From Cryobacterium luteum (lineage in GTDB: Bacteria > Actinomycetota > Actinomycetes > Actinomycetales > Microbacteriaceae): a stretch of 64,000 nucleotides of DNA. How positions within the stretch are numbered: the first letter of the stretch is position 1; every line of letters begins with the position of its first letter. A program made the translations under genes and the position numbers. Where the stretch lies: contig NZ_FOCN01000001.1 in NCBI RefSeq assembly GCF_900110125.1, positions 310,001 through 374,000 of the forward strand, written 5' to 3'. Under the pieces are notes generated by a model that saw only the letters and a list, made by a program, of their open reading frames with translations, had not been told where the DNA came from and did no database searches. This document shows positions 7,668 through 16,829 of this stretch, one piece after another.

Positions 7668-8462
7668 AGTGGTACTCCAAACACTTTCGTCCGAGTCTTC
7701 CTTCGCGCCGCCCTTGCCCGCGCCGGGCGCACTCGACGTGCGCGTCACCGGCGCCTGGCCACGCCGGTCATGGTGTTCGTGCACGGTGGCGGCTACAGCA
7801 CCGGGTCAGCCCAGGATTTTCCGGGACAGGGCGAAGGGTTCGTGAGCAGCGGCCGGGTGGTCTACGTGAGCTTCACCTATCGGCTGGGCGCCCTCGGCTA
7901 CCTCGACTTCAGCCGGTATTCCACGCCCACCCGCCCGATCGAGAACAATTTGGGGCTGCGTGATCAGGTGGCCGCTCTCCAGTGGGTGCGGGCAAACATC
8001 CGCTCTTTTGGCGGCAACCCGCACAACGTGACCGTGTTCGGCGAATCGGCCGGCGGCAACGCGATCATCACCCTCATGGCAACACCCGCCACACAGGGAT
8101 TGTTCGCCCGGGCGATCGCGCAGAGCCCGCCAAGCAACGCCGCCTACACGAGTGCGCTCACCGACGAATGGGCTGAACATTTTCTCAGCGTGCCGGGCGG
8201 TGATGGCGACCCCATCGAACTGCTGGCGACCGCCGAGGTCAGCGCCCTGACCCGGGCGGCGCTTGCCCTGCAGGTGCGCACCCCCGACGCGAATCCGGGC
8301 ACGTTCTGCCTGGCGCCGGTCATTGACGGAATCATGCTTCCGGAGCATCCGCTCGAGGCCTTTCGCGGCGGTCGAGCACACCGCGAACCGCTGATCATCG
8401 GCACCTACGATCGAGAGGGCGCAACGGTTTCTGTCGCGACTGTGACCTCTAGCATGGGGTGA
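7668..8462 (+). pseudogene. Type-B carboxylesterase remnant
   Basis: The frame from 7770 reads VFVHGGGYSTGSA (oxyanion hole), a typical NLGLRDQVAALQWV block and FGESAGGNA with the catalytic Ser. Upstream, the missing N-terminal piece continues in another frame (LPAPGALDVRVTGAW at about 7710-7757). The protein stops after about 230 residues, whereas the family is about 500, so the acid and His of the triad are lost. This is a gene broken by a frameshift near 7757 and a large 3' deletion. Confidence 0.75.
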
Positions 8463-8884
8463 TGGTCATCGCCCGTTCCCGCCGCGCTGCTGGCCGGGGC
8501 AGCTATCTCGCCATCGCCGTCTTCGCCGGGGTCTACCTGGCCGTCGCCGCGTATTGGCCTCAGCCGCCCTGGGCGCTCTGGGCCCTCGGACTGTACCTGG
8601 TCGCCAGCCTGATCTGTTCCGGGCTGTATGCCACGGACAAGCGGCGGGCGAGGAACGGCAGCTGGCGGGTGCCGGAACGTACCCTGCTGTTCTGGGGCTT
8701 CCTCGGCGGCTGGCCTGGTGCGATCGTGGCCCAGCAGGTGTTGCGCCACAAGACGCAGAAGACGAGCTTTCGCACGGCGTTCTGGATCACGGTCGTGCTC
8801 AACGTGGGGCTTTTCGTCGCCCTGAGCTCACCCGCGGTCGATCGAGTGACGACTCGCGCGGTGCAGGCGTTGTTCACGCTCTAA
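8462..8884 (+). CDS. DUF1294 membrane protein
   Basis: This 140-aa integral membrane protein shows the DUF1294 signature: SGLYATDKRRARNGSWRVPE, then GFLGGWPGAIVAQQVLRHKTQKTSFRTAFW. There are about four membrane segments. Many relatives carry an N-terminal cold-shock domain, absent here. A GTG three bases earlier (8459) is an alternative start. Its 3' end overlaps the convergent small gene at 8828 by 57 bases. The role of the family is unknown. Confidence 0.8.
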   Translation: MVIARSRRAAGRGSYLAIAVFAGVYLAVAAYWPQPPWALWALGLYLVASLICSGLYATDKRRARNGSWRVPERTLLFWGFLGGWPGAIVAQQVLRHKTQKTSFRTAFWITVVLNVGLFVALSSPAVDRVTTRAVQALFTL

Positions 8885-9142
8885 AATCGGTTTTTCGCCC
8901 TGTTGTCGCGCCGTCACCGTATCCGAATCAGTCGCGGGGTAGATACTTCGGGTTTCGAGGCGCCGTTTCTGTCCCGGCATGACGTCACTGAGATAGACCC
9001 GCGGCAGAATCTTCGCAATCGCGAGCGCCGCGTACATCACCGTGTTGATGGCGACGAACGTCGCAAGGATGGCGAAGAAGTCGGATTGCAGCACCGATCC
9101 CGGCAGCAGAATACCCAGGGGTGGCAACATCAGACTGGTCAT
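8828..9142 (-). CDS. Small membrane protein paired with glycosyltransferase
   Basis: A 104-aa protein with two hydrophobic segments (MLPPLGILLPGSVL and FFAILATFVAINTVMYAALAIAKIL) and a basic tail. It starts inside the stop of the GT2 gene (ATGA overlap at 9139-9142), which indicates co-translation. Such partners may assist polymer synthesis or export, but I do not recognise a named family. Confidence 0.6.
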   Translation of the reverse strand: MTSLMLPPLGILLPGSVLQSDFFAILATFVAINTVMYAALAIAKILPRVYLSDVMPGQKRRLETRSIYPATDSDTVTARQQGEKPILEREQRLHRASRHSIDRG

Positions 9143-10584
9143 GTGATTACGACCGGTCGCTCGGTGATCGGCTGCATCACGTGCCCCCAGCTGCCTTGCC
9201 GTCCCAGCGTGATATCGATGATTCCCTTAATGTAGACGGCGTTGAGGTACATGTCGAAGAGCAGTTCCGGAATCACGGTGACGGCAAGCACGCGGGCGGC
9301 CCACCCGCCCTTCCAGACGGACACGACACGTTCAACAGTGAAGACGGTTCCGATGCCCAGCCAGAAGGGAAACCACACCCAGCCATCCACCGACAGCAGC
9401 GTCAGAACGATGAGAAGCAGAAAGGCCGAGAGGGCGATCACGCTGTACCCGATGCCGAGCTGCTGGGCCCAATACCGCAGGGTGGACGGCGTGATGCCGT
9501 AAGCGCCGATGTTCTCCAAAGCACCGCGCTGCCAGCGCAGGCGCTGCACCCACAGGCTGCGCAGTGTGGGCATGACCTCGGTCACCACCGTGCACTCCGA
9601 CGGCGAGATAATGAGCGCCCCGAGCGATTTCAACGCAATCGTCAGCTCGTTGTCTTCGGTGAGCGCCTGAGTATCGTACACATCACCGTTGTGGCCGGGG
9701 AGCGCCGAGCCTCGATTGCTCGCGACCGCCCGCAGCGCACGGGACCTGAACATGGATGCCGTTCCCGTCAGCACGAAGACCATTCCGCGACGGCGCTTGA
9801 TCTGAGCGGAGTAGCGCACGTACTCGTTGCGCTGCATCTGACCGAGTATTCCGGAGCCCGGTTCGCCGTAAAAGAGTCCTCCAACCGCCATCAGTGCACG
9901 ATCACTGGTGAAACGGGCGACGCCGGTCTCGAGAAAGCCAGCATCCAGAGTCGTGTCGGCATCGACGATCATGATGATGTCATTGTCGCCCTGGTCGGGC
10001 AGAATGCGCGCCAGAACCTGATTCAGGGCGCCCGCCTTCTTTTTGGTGTTGCCTGCCGACTCATGCACTTCGACTCCATGCTCCAGCGCCACGGCCACGG
10101 TGCCATCGGTGCAGTTGTCGGCAACGAGAATGATCCGTCCGGGTCGGTGGGACTGCGACAGGAGCGAACAGAGGGTGGCCGGTAGGGAGGCTTCCTCGTT
10201 GTGGGCGGGAATCAAGACGGTGATCGCGACCGGACCGGCAAAGACGCCTCGCGTGGCTGCCATCACGATCTTCGGAGCGAGCGGGGCCGTGCGGTAGTCC
10301 GACGACCGCCGCGATTTGTTGGTCACCCGGCGTTCGATCAGGGCAACTCCGGCAGCGAAGAAGATCGCCAGGGCAACGGCTGCCAGCAGCACTCGGGGGG
10401 CTGGTATGTCCAGGGCGTAGAGGTAGGTCCACATGCCGAGGAGCAATCCTTCGTCAACCGTGCGGCCCGCCGCGGGTTCGTCGGACGCGACGGCGACCCA
10501 GAGCAGGATCGCGGCACCAGCGGCAGTCGCGGCAACTAGAAGACCCACCGACCGGCTATATATTTTTACCCCCATAATGGGCAC
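9139..10584 (-). CDS. Processive GT2 glycosyltransferase (polysaccharide synthase)
   Basis: A 481-aa membrane glycosyltransferase of the cellulose/hyaluronan/poly-GlcNAc synthase type. Two N-terminal membrane helices precede the catalytic domain (ITVLIPAHNEEASLPATL, IIMIVDADTTLD, TEDNELTIAL), with the QRLRWQRG motif diagnostic of processive synthases. Two to three C-terminal membrane helices follow. It probably polymerises an NDP-sugar at the membrane and feeds the chain outward. No other polymer genes adjoin except the small downstream membrane protein, so the product cannot be named. Confidence 0.88.
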   Translation of the reverse strand: MPIMGVKIYSRSVGLLVAATAAGAAILLWVAVASDEPAAGRTVDEGLLLGMWTYLYALDIPAPRVLLAAVALAIFFAAGVALIERRVTNKSRRSSDYRTAPLAPKIVMAATRGVFAGPVAITVLIPAHNEEASLPATLCSLLSQSHRPGRIILVADNCTDGTVAVALEHGVEVHESAGNTKKKAGALNQVLARILPDQGDNDIIMIVDADTTLDAGFLETGVARFTSDRALMAVGGLFYGEPGSGILGQMQRNEYVRYSAQIKRRRGMVFVLTGTASMFRSRALRAVASNRGSALPGHNGDVYDTQALTEDNELTIALKSLGALIISPSECTVVTEVMPTLRSLWVQRLRWQRGALENIGAYGITPSTLRYWAQQLGIGYSVIALSAFLLLIVLTLLSVDGWVWFPFWLGIGTVFTVERVVSVWKGGWAARVLAVTVIPELLFDMYLNAVYIKGIIDITLGRQGSWGHVMQPITERPVVIT

Positions 10585-10707
10585 TGTAACGATTAGATCT
10601 GTCTTCTTGCTGTGGAGTGATTTCTTCTCGGCAAGTGGTCAGTCTGGTGACACGCCGAGTACCGATCGGGCTGCGGGCCGATGGACAGCCACAGACAATC
10701 AGCGAAT

Positions 10708-11277
10708 TTAGTATTCGTTGAATTCGGGAGAGGTCTCAGCGTCATGCTTGGCTTTTAGAATGGCGAGGTTGATGAGGACGAACGCTTCGAGACGTTCGTC
10801 GCGGTGTTCGGCGTAATCAGGTTCGCGCTGATCAACGGCCAGTTCGATGAGCTTCGACGAGACCGCCGAGCTGACCTCCTCGCTCGCTGACCGTTGGGCA
10901 CTCGCCACGATCCGCGCCACCTGGTCGTCGTCCTCGGCCACGGCGTCGAGGGCGAGCGTCAACCGTTCGTGCACCCGGAATCTGAGCGCGAACTGCTTGA
11001 GGTCGTGTCTTTGGTCGTCGGTAAAGCTCAGCCGCCACTTCATCGCTGCGAGGTCTTTGCCCAAGCGACTGACCCGTCGGGCATACTCTTCGTTCTGCCG
11101 AGCCAGCCGATGCAGCTCGCTGCGGGCGTTGTCGGCGTACCGCGCAAGATCGTAGTCGAAGTGTTCTCGCAGTGCGCCGACGATTATGTCGTTTTTCACG
11201 GCCATCCGCACGGCCGACAACGCGATGAGCAGGCCTTCATCGACCGTACGCTCGAGGTCGGGCAGCTCGGCGTTCAC
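10708..11277 (-). CDS. Hypothetical helical protein
   Basis: A 189-aa, highly charged, helical protein with probable coiled-coil stretches (ARQNEEYARRVSRLGKDLAAMKW, DDQRHDLKQFALRFRVHERL). There is no signal peptide or membrane segment. Codon use resembles the neighbours and the frame is clean, so it is likely a real gene. I recognise no function. It stands alone between the glycosyltransferase and the MMPL cluster. Confidence 0.65.
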   Translation of the reverse strand: MNAELPDLERTVDEGLLIALSAVRMAVKNDIIVGALREHFDYDLARYADNARSELHRLARQNEEYARRVSRLGKDLAAMKWRLSFTDDQRHDLKQFALRFRVHERLTLALDAVAEDDDQVARIVASAQRSASEEVSSAVSSKLIELAVDQREPDYAEHRDERLEAFVLINLAILKAKHDAETSPEFNEY

Positions 11278-11498
11278 GTCGGGCTCACTGACGTGTGCGT
11301 GAGCGTCAGCACGACGCCGGGACCGGTTCCAAATGATTGCGCCACCACTTCCTCGTGCAGGTGACTCCTATTTTATGCTGTCCGAGAATTTACTCCCGAC
11401 CGTTTTCAGGTCTGTCAGTCGGTGACGACGAACAGCCCGCGCGCGCCCTTCTCCTACGTCGGAGGCGACAACGGAAGGTCGAGCTCGAGGAGTTTTGC

Positions 11499-11526
11499 GG
11501 TGGGGCGACAGTTCTGCCGCCCCACC
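11499..11526 (-). terminator. Hairpin downstream of the MMPL gene
   Basis: A 9-bp perfect stem (GGTGGGGCG/CGCCCCACC, loop of 10) lies 8 bases beyond the MMPL stop. It lacks a U-tract, as is common for high-GC terminators. Confidence 0.5.
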
Positions 11527-11533
11527 GAGAAGC

Positions 11534-14053
11534 TCAGGCGATCGGCGTTGGGACGCCCTCGGGTACGGCCACCGGGTGGGTCCGTTCGAGCGAGGCCCCC
11601 TCCACGTCCACGTTGGGCAGGATGCGGTCGAGCCACTTCGGCAGCCACCAGGCCGCGTCACCGAGGAGGTGCATCACGGCCGGGATGATCAGCAGCCGCA
11701 CCACGAAGGCGTCGAGCAGTACGCCACCGGCCAGCCCGAACCCAATCGACTGGATCATCACCGAGTTCGAGAAGATAAAGCCGGAGAAGACCGAGGCCAT
11801 GATGAGCGCGGCGGCGATGACCACCGTGCGCCCGGCGTGCACCCCCCGCTGCACCGCGAGGCGCGCCGAGGCGCCGTGCACGTACGATTCGCGCATGCCG
11901 CTCACCAGGAACAGCTGGTAATCCATCGCCAGTCCGAACAGCACGCCCACGACCAGAATGGGCAGGAAGCTGAGGATCGGCCCCGGGTCGTGAATGCCGA
12001 ACACTGCCCCGAGCCAGCCCCACTGGAAGACTGCCGTGATGGCTCCAAAAGATGCGAACAGCGACAAGACAAAGCCCAGCGTCGCGGTGATCGGCACCAG
12101 GATCGAGCGGAACACGAAGATCAGAATGATCAAGGAGAGCCCCACGACAACGAGAAGGTACAGCGGGAGCGCGGCGGCGAGTTTTTCGCTCACGTCGATG
12201 TTTCCGGAGGCGTTCCCGGCGACGCCGAGAGAGGTGACACCGTCCAGGTCGAGGCCACGGAGGTCACGGACGAGCTGTTCGGTCGATTGGCTGTTCGGCC
12301 CCTCCGCCGGAATGACCTGAAAGGCCAGCAGCAGGTCATCGTCGGATGCTCCGATCGGCGCGACGGCGACGACATCGTTCTCCGCTCGCAAGGCCATGCC
12401 GATGCGCACCTGTTCAGCAAGCAGTTCGTTCTGGGTGATGGCTGTCTCGAGATCGGCCACGACGAGCAGCGGTCCGTTCACGCCGGCCCCGAATTTGTCG
12501 TCGGCGAGTTTGTAGGCGTTGTACGCGCTCGAGCCCAGCGGTTCGGAGGAGCCTGCGGGGAGTCCGAGACGCATCGAGAGGGCGGGAATGGCCACGATGA
12601 GCAGCACGACGATGCCCACGACCACCGCGACGACGGCGCGCACGGTGTTCATCGGCTTGACCGGCACCTTGGCCGTGTTGCTGGCGTGGCCGACCCGGGC
12701 GCGGGCCTTCGTCGTGAGAATCTTCGTGCCGACCAGTCCCAGCACGGCCGGCGTCAGCGTGATCGCAATGAGAATCGCGACGAAGACGCAGACGGCACCG
12801 ACCGTACCCATGAGCCCGAGAAAGGGGATGCCGGTGAGGTTGAGGGCGAGCAGGGCGATGAGCACGGTGGCGCCGGCGAACACGACCGCGTTTCCGGAGG
12901 TGCCGTTCGCCAGTCCGATCGACTCCTGCAGGGGCAGACCACGGCTGAGTTGGGTGCGGTGTCGGTTGAGAATGAACAGTGAGTAGTCGATGCCGACCGC
13001 GAGTCCGAGCATCACTCCGAGGACCGGGGTGACGGAAAGCATTTCGACGGATCCGGACAGCGCGAGGGAAGCGAGCACACCGACGCCCACGCCGATCAGC
13101 GCGTTCAGCAAGGGCAATCCCGCACCGATCAGGGTACCCAGCATGACCCACAGCACGATCGCCGCAACGATCACACCGCCGATCTCGCCCGGGCCGAGGA
13201 TCTCGGGAATGCTGGAGGCAATGTCGTTGGAGACTTCAGCCGTGACACCGTCGATCCCGGCGTCGTTCATCTCCGCGACAACGGCTTCCTTGGCTTCCGC
13301 GGGAACCAGGTTGAGCGATGTGTCGAATTGCACGCTCGCGACAGCCGTGGTCCCGTCGGTTGACACCTGACGGATGCCTGCGGCCAGGTCGAGCAGGTCG
13401 GCTCCCTGCTCGAGCGTGGTGCTCTGCGTTTCGAGTTCGCTGCGGTTGGCATCGAGGGTGGCCTGCTGCGCGGCGATCTCGGTCAGCCCCGCGTCGAGCT
13501 GGGCCTGCTGCGCATCGAGGGTCGGCTGCGCGGCTGCGAGTTGCCCCGCAGCCTCGGCCTGCGTGCGACTGGCATCGAGCTGCGCCTGCCCGGCCGCGGC
13601 CTGGGCCGTGGCCGCGTCGATCTGAGCCTGCCCCGCCTCGAGCTGGGCCATGGCGTCAGCTATTTTCTGGCGGCCGTCCACAACCTGCTGGGACTGATCG
13701 TCAATCTGGGCCTGGGTGTCGAATGGGTTCGTCGCCGATTTCACACTGTCAAGGTCGACGGTGCGGCTGAGGAGGTCACCGATTGCGGTTTTTTGTGCGG
13801 CGGTGAAGGTGGAGTCATCCGCTGTGGTGAAGATGACGGTGCCACGCCCACCACTGGCCGAAGGGAACTTCTCCGCGAGCTCGTCACTGACTTTCTGGGT
13901 GGCGGTGCCGGGAATACTGACGGACGAGGTGAGAGTGCCTCCGAAGACAGCGAAGGCACCGACCGCGAGACCGAGAATGACCATCCAGGCGACAATGACC
14001 GGCCAGGCTCGGCGGGCGGAGAACCGCCCGAGACGGTAGAGAAGGGAAGCCAT
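11534..14053 (-). CDS. MMPL/RND-family exporter
   Basis: An 839-aa proton-driven membrane exporter. There are two MMPL halves, each with a membrane helix, an extracellular domain and a bundle of helices; GIDYSLFILNRHR and LAMDYQLFLVSGMRE are the characteristic TM4 motifs. The first extracellular domain carries a long Ala/Gln-rich heptad region (about residues 125-220, AQLEAGQAQIDAAT and similar), likely a coiled coil. The TetR gene is 104 bases upstream in the same direction, so substrate-responsive control is likely. The substrate (lipid or drug) is unknown. Confidence 0.88.
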   Translation of the reverse strand: MASLLYRLGRFSARRAWPVIVAWMVILGLAVGAFAVFGGTLTSSVSIPGTATQKVSDELAEKFPSASGGRGTVIFTTADDSTFTAAQKTAIGDLLSRTVDLDSVKSATNPFDTQAQIDDQSQQVVDGRQKIADAMAQLEAGQAQIDAATAQAAAGQAQLDASRTQAEAAGQLAAAQPTLDAQQAQLDAGLTEIAAQQATLDANRSELETQSTTLEQGADLLDLAAGIRQVSTDGTTAVASVQFDTSLNLVPAEAKEAVVAEMNDAGIDGVTAEVSNDIASSIPEILGPGEIGGVIVAAIVLWVMLGTLIGAGLPLLNALIGVGVGVLASLALSGSVEMLSVTPVLGVMLGLAVGIDYSLFILNRHRTQLSRGLPLQESIGLANGTSGNAVVFAGATVLIALLALNLTGIPFLGLMGTVGAVCVFVAILIAITLTPAVLGLVGTKILTTKARARVGHASNTAKVPVKPMNTVRAVVAVVVGIVVLLIVAIPALSMRLGLPAGSSEPLGSSAYNAYKLADDKFGAGVNGPLLVVADLETAITQNELLAEQVRIGMALRAENDVVAVAPIGASDDDLLLAFQVIPAEGPNSQSTEQLVRDLRGLDLDGVTSLGVAGNASGNIDVSEKLAAALPLYLLVVVGLSLIILIFVFRSILVPITATLGFVLSLFASFGAITAVFQWGWLGAVFGIHDPGPILSFLPILVVGVLFGLAMDYQLFLVSGMRESYVHGASARLAVQRGVHAGRTVVIAAALIMASVFSGFIFSNSVMIQSIGFGLAGGVLLDAFVVRLLIIPAVMHLLGDAAWWLPKWLDRILPNVDVEGASLERTHPVAVPEGVPTPIA

Positions 14054-14156
14054 AGTTCTCAGATACTTTCTGCGTGTCGGGTGTGGTCGGGTGACCGGGG
14101 TGGCACCTCGCGTTGCGTCATCGGGAACCGAGGGTGGTGCATCGAAGGGAGCCAGC

Positions 14157-14801
14157 TCAGCTGGGCGGTGCGTAGCCGGTGCGGATGGTGGTGATGAGGC
14201 GGTCGAGGAGCTCGTTCCAGACTGTGCGCGAGGACGCGTCGAGCGCCCCGCCGGTGCGGGCCAGCCAATGGCCAGACACCACGGCGATGCCGTTCATCAC
14301 CGAACTCACGAGGACAGCGACCTCAAATTCGTCGATTGCGCTCGTGCGTTGGGCGATTTCTGTCGAAAGCTGTTCGGTCGTGCGGGTGAAGACGTCGCCG
14401 ATGCTGTGCTGAGAGCGACCATTCTCGCCCTCGACGGTGAGCACGCCGGCGAGGTAGGCCACCACGGGCGGTAGGTCGATGTTGCGCAGCACGGCCGTGA
14501 GCTCATCGAACAGTCCGTTACGACTACCGTCTCCAGCCGGAGTGGTTGCCGTCGCCGCGCGGAATTCGTCGACTGTGGCGCTGAGCAACTGAGTGCAGGT
14601 GGTCATGATCACGTCGTCGAGCGAGGAGAAGTGGTTGAAGACCGTGCGCCGGGAGACGTCGGCACGCTCAGCGAGTTCGTCGACGCTGAACTGCGGCTTG
14701 CCCCGTTCGCGGATGAGCGCGGCAGCGGCATCCAGAATGGCTTGACGGTACCGAGCCTTGAGTTCGGCCCGCCGATCGGGAGCGATATTGGGGAATGTCA
14801 C
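14157..14801 (-). CDS. TetR-family regulator of the MMPL exporter
   Basis: This 214-aa regulator has an N-terminal TetR HTH (ILDAAAALIRERG, FSVDELAERADVSRRTVFNHFSSLDDVI) and a helical ligand-binding part. It is probably co-transcribed with the MMPL gene. The promoter side (14813-14837) holds two AAGTGCAA direct repeats 17 bases apart and a GTGC-N6-GCAC palindrome, which are candidate operator elements for autoregulation. The ligand is unknown. Confidence 0.85.
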   Translation of the reverse strand: MTFPNIAPDRRAELKARYRQAILDAAAALIRERGKPQFSVDELAERADVSRRTVFNHFSSLDDVIMTTCTQLLSATVDEFRAATATTPAGDGSRNGLFDELTAVLRNIDLPPVVAYLAGVLTVEGENGRSQHSIGDVFTRTTEQLSTEIAQRTSAIDEFEVAVLVSSVMNGIAVVSGHWLARTGGALDASSRTVWNELLDRLITTIRTGYAPPS

Positions 14802-14896
14802 GTGCCTACACTAAGTGCAACGACGCACAAAGTGCAAGAACTTCACCACTCTCTCAGACATGGCTGAAGACGACCCCCTGTCCCGGGAAACGAAAA

Positions 14897-14922
14897 CCCC
14901 CGCAGCCCAATGACTACGGGGG
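14897..14922 (-). terminator. Intrinsic terminator, minus strand
   Basis: The minus strand reads CCCCCGTAG, a 8-base loop and CTGCGGGGG, then TTTTCGTTT: a stem of nine pairs (one G-U) followed by a U-rich tract. It would stop leftward transcription before the TetR promoter. The only leftward gene upstream is the one at 15693-16157, now separated from it by the ParDE module. Confidence 0.7.
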
Positions 14923-14928
14923 AGGGCT

Positions 14929-14984
14929 CTTGACAGGTCAAGGAGGCGGATAGCTGCATCATTCCAACTTCGGTGCCCTGTCAA
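14929..14984 (+). promoter_or_regulatory. Probable ParD operator/promoter
   Basis: The sequence CTTGACAGGTCAAG (14929-14942) is a 6+6 palindrome that includes a TTGACA -35 box. A second copy of one arm in inverted orientation, CCTGTCAA (14977-14984), makes an 8-bp inverted repeat with TTGACAGG (14930-14937). Paired sites are typical for cooperative autoregulation by ribbon-helix-helix antitoxins. Confidence 0.5.
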
Positions 14985-15026
14985 ATGTGGACCAGATGGC
15001 ATAAACTGCCAATGGAGGTAACTGCC

Positions 15027-15314
15027 GTGGCCACGAGGAATGTTGTTCTGAGTCAGCACCAGCACGAGCTCGTTGAGTCGCTGGTAAAGGCCGGGCGTTA
15101 CCAAAACGCCAGCGAAGTACTGCGCGACGGACTCCGACTCCTGGAGCGCCAGGAGTTGGAGAATGCAGCCAAGGTTGCTGCCCTGCGAGATGCCGCACAG
15201 AAGGGCTGGTTGGACATCGCCACCGGGCGTTATGACGACATCGCCGACGAGAACCTCGATGATTTCATTCGAGAGCTCGGTGGTCGCGCAGCGCGGGCCA
15301 GCTCGACCGACTGA
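15027..15314 (+). CDS. parD: ParD-like ribbon-helix-helix antitoxin
   Basis: A 95-aa antitoxin (MATRNVVLSQHQHELVESLV). The RHH segment is followed by GRYQNASEVLRDGLRLLERQE, the hallmark of ParD, and a flexible C-terminal tail that would wrap the toxin. The start is the GTG at 15027, 7 bases after GGAGGT; the ATG at 15012 lies upstream of that site. It overlaps the toxin gene by one base. It neutralises ParE and represses the operon. Confidence 0.88.
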   Translation: MATRNVVLSQHQHELVESLVKAGRYQNASEVLRDGLRLLERQELENAAKVAALRDAAQKGWLDIATGRYDDIADENLDDFIRELGGRAARASSTD

Positions 15315-15673
15315 TGGCGGACTACCGTCTAACTCATTCGGCGCAGGCCGATATCGTGCGGATTCTTGCGTGGTCTGAAGAGGAGTTCGGTACGGATGCG
15401 CGCAATCGCTATCAGGCGCTGATCGCCACGGCCATCCGGGACGCGGCTTCGCGTGCCGACAATGTTGGGCATATCGACCGACCAGAACTGGGGGACGGCG
15501 TTTTTTCCTGGCATCTGGCGCAGAGTCGTACCCGCTCCCCTGGCGTGGCTGTTCGACGACCGCGACACTTCCTCGTCTGTCGTTGGGACGGGGAGGTACT
15601 GGTCATTAGCCGAGTCCTTCACGACGCCATGGAACCACGCCTCCACGTCGATTACCCACAGACTTGGGATTAG
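15314..15673 (+). CDS. parE: ParE-like toxin
   Basis: A 119-aa RelE/ParE-superfamily toxin: YRLTHSAQADIVRILAWSEEEFG, RYQALIATAIRDAA, and the C-terminal strands HFLVCRWDGEVLVISRVLHDAMEP. ParE members poison DNA gyrase; the exact target here is inferred from the ParD partner. Length and partner order (antitoxin first) are canonical, and the toxin appears intact. Confidence 0.88.
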   Translation: MADYRLTHSAQADIVRILAWSEEEFGTDARNRYQALIATAIRDAASRADNVGHIDRPELGDGVFSWHLAQSRTRSPGVAVRRPRHFLVCRWDGEVLVISRVLHDAMEPRLHVDYPQTWD

Positions 15674-15692
15674 CCATCGTCACGTCATTCAC

Positions 15693-16157
15693 TTACTGCG
15701 GCTTGCGTTTCGGAACGGCCGCACGCGCCCGGCGGAGGACCTTCTCCGTGTCGATTGCCACACGGATATCAATGAGCGGGCAGACGACTTGCTCCCGGTC
15801 GACGAGGCGCGCCTCCAAGAGATGACCAGTGAGATATTCAGCCAACCGCAATTGGGTTGCGCGTTGCACAGGATCGTCGGGGAGCCAGGGGTCGCACACG
15901 AACAACGAGAGCATGAAGACCAGATCGTCGGCGTGCATCGTGCGGGCCACTGCGCCATCCTGCATGAATTGCCGTTCGGCTGCCAGAATTTCCAAATCCC
16001 CGGTCACGAGAATTCGCTCAGCCTCTGCCTCGAGGCACTCCCGCAGGCGACGCTCGACTACCTCGATGCGAGAACGGGACAGGCCGGCCTTGCCGGCCAA
16101 CTCGTGGTCGAAGAATTGTCGCAGGATGGGGTCAATTGTGGATCGTTGAATTTGCAT
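15693..16157 (-). CDS. Hypothetical protein, 154 aa
   Basis: A helical, charged protein starting MQIQRSTIDP. Motifs include LAGKAGLSRSRIEVVERRLREC and DDLVFMLSLFVCDPWLPDDP. There is no signal peptide or membrane segment and no recognised family. The chosen start removes 13 N-terminal residues of the longer frame. It converges on the ParE gene with a 19-base gap, and its natural terminator may be the one at 14897-14922, beyond the toxin-antitoxin pair. Confidence 0.5.
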   Translation of the reverse strand: MQIQRSTIDPILRQFFDHELAGKAGLSRSRIEVVERRLRECLEAEAERILVTGDLEILAAERQFMQDGAVARTMHADDLVFMLSLFVCDPWLPDDPVQRATQLRLAEYLTGHLLEARLVDREQVVCPLIDIRVAIDTEKVLRRARAAVPKRKPQ

Positions 16158-16829
16158 GCGCCAATAGTCCCGCGTACCACCGACAGGGCGATCCATCCCG
16201 TCGCGTTACCGACCAGACGTGGGTAGGCGATAATTCCGCGCCGCCTGTAGCTTTGCTGCGCGTATCCACGAACATGCGGAGAGCCCGGACGACGTGGGCC
16301 GGAACGTGCTCGAGCGACGTGAGACGTGAGACGTGAGACGTGAGAAAATATGGGCAGGATGTGGGCAGACGCCAAATTACCAGCGCAAATTGTGCCGCTG
16401 ATCAGTGATTTCTTGTGCGGGTATTTTCACGTAATTCCTAATTCGCATTGTTGGCGCGGGACTCGGAGGTCGTGCCAGATCACTTTTCCATCACATCGCG
16501 GAATTAATTCCACGGGCGCGGCCATCCGAAGCGCCCGATGCCGGTTGTGGAAAGTCCGACGACCAGCGGGCTGCAAAACCGGACCCTAAGGCAGGCAACC
16601 CGCGGCAGCGGCCCGGCACAGCACTGGCCCTGTTTTCGATCCGCACGAGATCGACGCAGAGCTCGAAGCCCGTGACGCCCACCCATCCAGCGCCCCACCC
16701 ATTCCCACGATATTGACCGGCATTTCGTGGCAGCAACGTCGAATAGGTGTTACCGACCCACACTCGTAGTGCACGCAAGGGATAATTGCATTTTGGCGCA
16801 CCTATTGCCCGAGGAGAAGCGGAACTCAC
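16158..16829. other. Gene-poor spacer with a short tandem repeat
   Basis: I see no convincing gene in these 670 bases. The stretch 16316-16343 is four exact tandem copies of the 7-mer GACGTGA. The sequence from 16350 to 16500 is relatively AT-rich. The part nearest 16830 should hold the GntR promoter. Confidence 0.5.
16316..16343 (+). repeat. Four tandem copies of a 7-bp unit
   Basis: GACGTGA is repeated four times without interruption and then followed by GAAAA. It is noncoding and possibly variable in copy number between strains. Confidence 0.8.

Noticed and set aside
11495..12982. Long plus-strand frame opposite the MMPL exporter
   Set aside because: It is rich in His/Arg/Gln with no domain. 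The other strand encodes the whole transporter.
16316..16343. Short tandem repeats considered as a CRISPR array
   Set aside because: The unit is 7 bp with no spacers, and no cas genes are present.
16500..16800. Possible small gene upstream of the GntR regulator
   Set aside because: Frames on both strands are short, lack a start with a ribosome-binding site and have no recognisable motif.
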